In this document: positions 5,350-6,382 of the stretch, in pieces
Layout: every line of letters starts with the position of its first letter
Position numbering within the stretch: the first letter of the stretch is position 1
Source: DATCJU01 sp036562635
GTDB taxonomy: Bacteria > Actinomycetota > Actinomycetes > Mycobacteriales > Pseudonocardiaceae
DNA: 6,382 nucleotides
NCBI GenBank assembly: GCA_036562635.1
Contig: DATCJU010000012.1
Coordinates: 1 to 6,382 of the forward strand
Reading direction: 5' to 3'
Notes under the pieces: model-generated
Told to the model about the DNA's origin: nothing
What the model saw: only the letters and a program-made list of their open reading frames with translations
The model's database searches: none
Made by a program: the position numbers and the translations under genes

Positions 5350-6382
5350 GTGAGCACGACCTGCCGTCGCCGGGTGGGTGGGCTGGTCACGGGGGTGGCG
5401 TTGCTGCTCGCCGCCTGCGCGTCGGACCCCGCACGGCACCTGGGCACGGCGCCCGAGTTTCCCGGTTGCACGAGCGTCGTCACCGATCCTTCGAAGGCCC
5501 GGAGGGTCCTGCGCGACGCCGAGCCGGGCAGCACGGTGTGCGTGACGGGTGACCTGGGGGGTACCGAGCTGATCCTGACCGCGTCGGGTGTTCCGGGTGC
5601 ACCGGTGACCCTGGCCGGCAGGGACGCCACGGTCCGTACGATCCGGGTTGACGCCGACCACGTGGTGGTGGAGGGATTCACGGTCCAGGGCGGTGACGGC
5701 CTGGTGCTCAGAGGCAGGGGGATCACCGCACGGGCCAACACGGTGCGCGACGCGCGCGCCAACGGCATCGAGTGCCGTCCCTGCACCGATGCCCGGATCG
5801 AGTCCAATGTGGTGGAACGTGCCGACGGCAGCGGGATCCTGATCGAGGGCGAGCGCATCACCGTGCACGGCAACACGATCAGCGACTCGGTCATGCGTGA
5901 GGCCAACGACGCCGACGGCGTCCGTTTCTTCGGCCGTGGTCACGTGATCAGCGACAACACGATCAGGAACATCCCGCTCCACGGGCACCCGGGCGGATCG
6001 CCCCACCCCGACTGCTTCCAGACCTACGACAACAACCGGCCCCCGACGGTGGACGTGCTGATCGCCGGGAACCGGTGTGAACACATCGGGCAGCAGTGCC
6101 TCATCGCCACCGCGGAGGAGGCGGGGAAACAGGGCATGGTGGGCCGGTCCCGCTCGCTGACCTTCGTGGGCAACACCTGCCTCGTCGGCGCGTCCCAGGC
6201 GGTGTTGATCCGGTGGTTTCCCGACGTCTCGGTACGGAACAACCGGATCATCGGCTCCAGCATGGCCCGCGGGGTGATCTTCCTCGACGGTTCCGTGGGT
6301 GGCGAGGTGACGGGGAACATCTTCGTCGGCGGCTTCACCCCGGTGGAGGCGGACGACCTGTCCCGCGGCGGCCTGCGTACGG
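5350..6382 (+). CDS. Right-handed parallel beta-helix lipoprotein, 3'-truncated by window edge
   Basis: An open frame of 344 codons runs to the window edge. The N terminus has a basic start (MSTTCRRR), a hydrophobic stretch (9-22) and the lipobox LLAAC with Cys23, so it is predicted to be lipid-anchored on the outer face of the membrane. After an entry segment (about 40-90), which resembles the start of many beta-helix enzymes (KARRVLRDAEPGSTVCV), repeated rungs of about 20-25 residues are seen. Many end in Asn-turn motifs: ARANTVRD, IESNVVER, VHGNTISD, ISDNTIRN, IAGNRCEH, FVGNTCLV, VRNNRIIG, VTGNIFVG. GGSPHPDCFQTYDNN (215-229) on one face may form a ligand or catalytic site. The fold is shared by polysaccharide lyases, epimerases and pectinase-like enzymes, so action on an acidic surface glycan is inferred. 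GTG 5350 is preceded by GGGGG (5340-5344) 5 nt away; the frame is open further upstream, but only this start gives a proper signal peptide. Confidence 0.85.
   Translation, partial: MSTTCRRRVGGLVTGVALLLAACASDPARHLGTAPEFPGCTSVVTDPSKARRVLRDAEPGSTVCVTGDLGGTELILTASGVPGAPVTLAGRDATVRTIRVDADHVVVEGFTVQGGDGLVLRGRGITARANTVRDARANGIECRPCTDARIESNVVERADGSGILIEGERITVHGNTISDSVMREANDADGVRFFGRGHVISDNTIRNIPLHGHPGGSPHPDCFQTYDNNRPPTVDVLIAGNRCEHIGQQCLIATAEEAGKQGMVGRSRSLTFVGNTCLVGASQAVLIRWFPDVSVRNNRIIGSSMARGVIFLDGSVGGEVTGNIFVGGFTPVEADDLSRGGLRT

Noticed and set aside
4227..5552. Long open frame (441 codons) on the plus strand across the dehydrogenase gene.
   Set aside because: It is antisense to a gene with full catalytic motifs, and its Arg/His/Gln/Gly-rich translation has no domain. 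This is a common shadow in high-GC DNA.

Overview
The window is high-GC DNA with GTG starts, dense coding and GC-rich hairpins without T-tracts between convergent genes. This fits an actinobacterium (Actinomycetota). A mycothiol-type ArsC and a DUF6458-like plus DUF1232 membrane protein agree with that. Genus cannot be resolved from the sequence alone.

Layout, left to right. (1) 1-1118, plus strand: the 3' end of an arsenic-resistance operon, with an ACR3-type arsenite efflux permease cut by the window edge. It overlaps by 8 nt an arsenate reductase gene of the low-molecular-weight phosphatase fold. ArsC reduces arsenate to arsenite, which ACR3 exports. (2) 1119-1213: a convergent gap with a hairpin. 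(3) 1214-1987 and 2128-2583, minus strand: a GNAT-family N-acetyltransferase, and upstream of it a small membrane protein with two N-terminal helices and a DUF1232 (YkvA-like) domain. (4) 2584-2836: a divergent control region with a heptamer tandem repeat, a 14-bp direct repeat and a possible leaderless promoter. (5) 2837-3796, plus strand: a GH18 chitinase-like protein with an N-terminal hydrophobic segment. (6) 3811-3840: a perfect 14-bp-arm hairpin between convergent genes, likely a bidirectional terminator. (7) 3846-5111, minus strand: a nucleotide-sugar 6-dehydrogenase closest in motifs to UDP-N-acetylglucosamine dehydrogenase (WbpA type). (8) 5112-5349: a divergent intergenic region with three direct repeats at 22-23 bp spacing. 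(9) 5350 to the right edge, plus strand: a right-handed parallel beta-helix lipoprotein, cut at its 3' end.

The right half reads as surface-polysaccharide biology. A dehydrogenase makes an amino-uronic acid sugar nucleotide. A divergently transcribed beta-helix lipoprotein has the fold used by polysaccharide lyases and epimerases, and the GH18 protein may act on GlcNAc-containing glycans. That link is inferred from adjacency and families. The left half is ordinary arsenic detoxification. I found no clearly new system. The best leads are the phased repeats between the dehydrogenase and the beta-helix gene, and the divergent active-site motifs of the GH18 protein.
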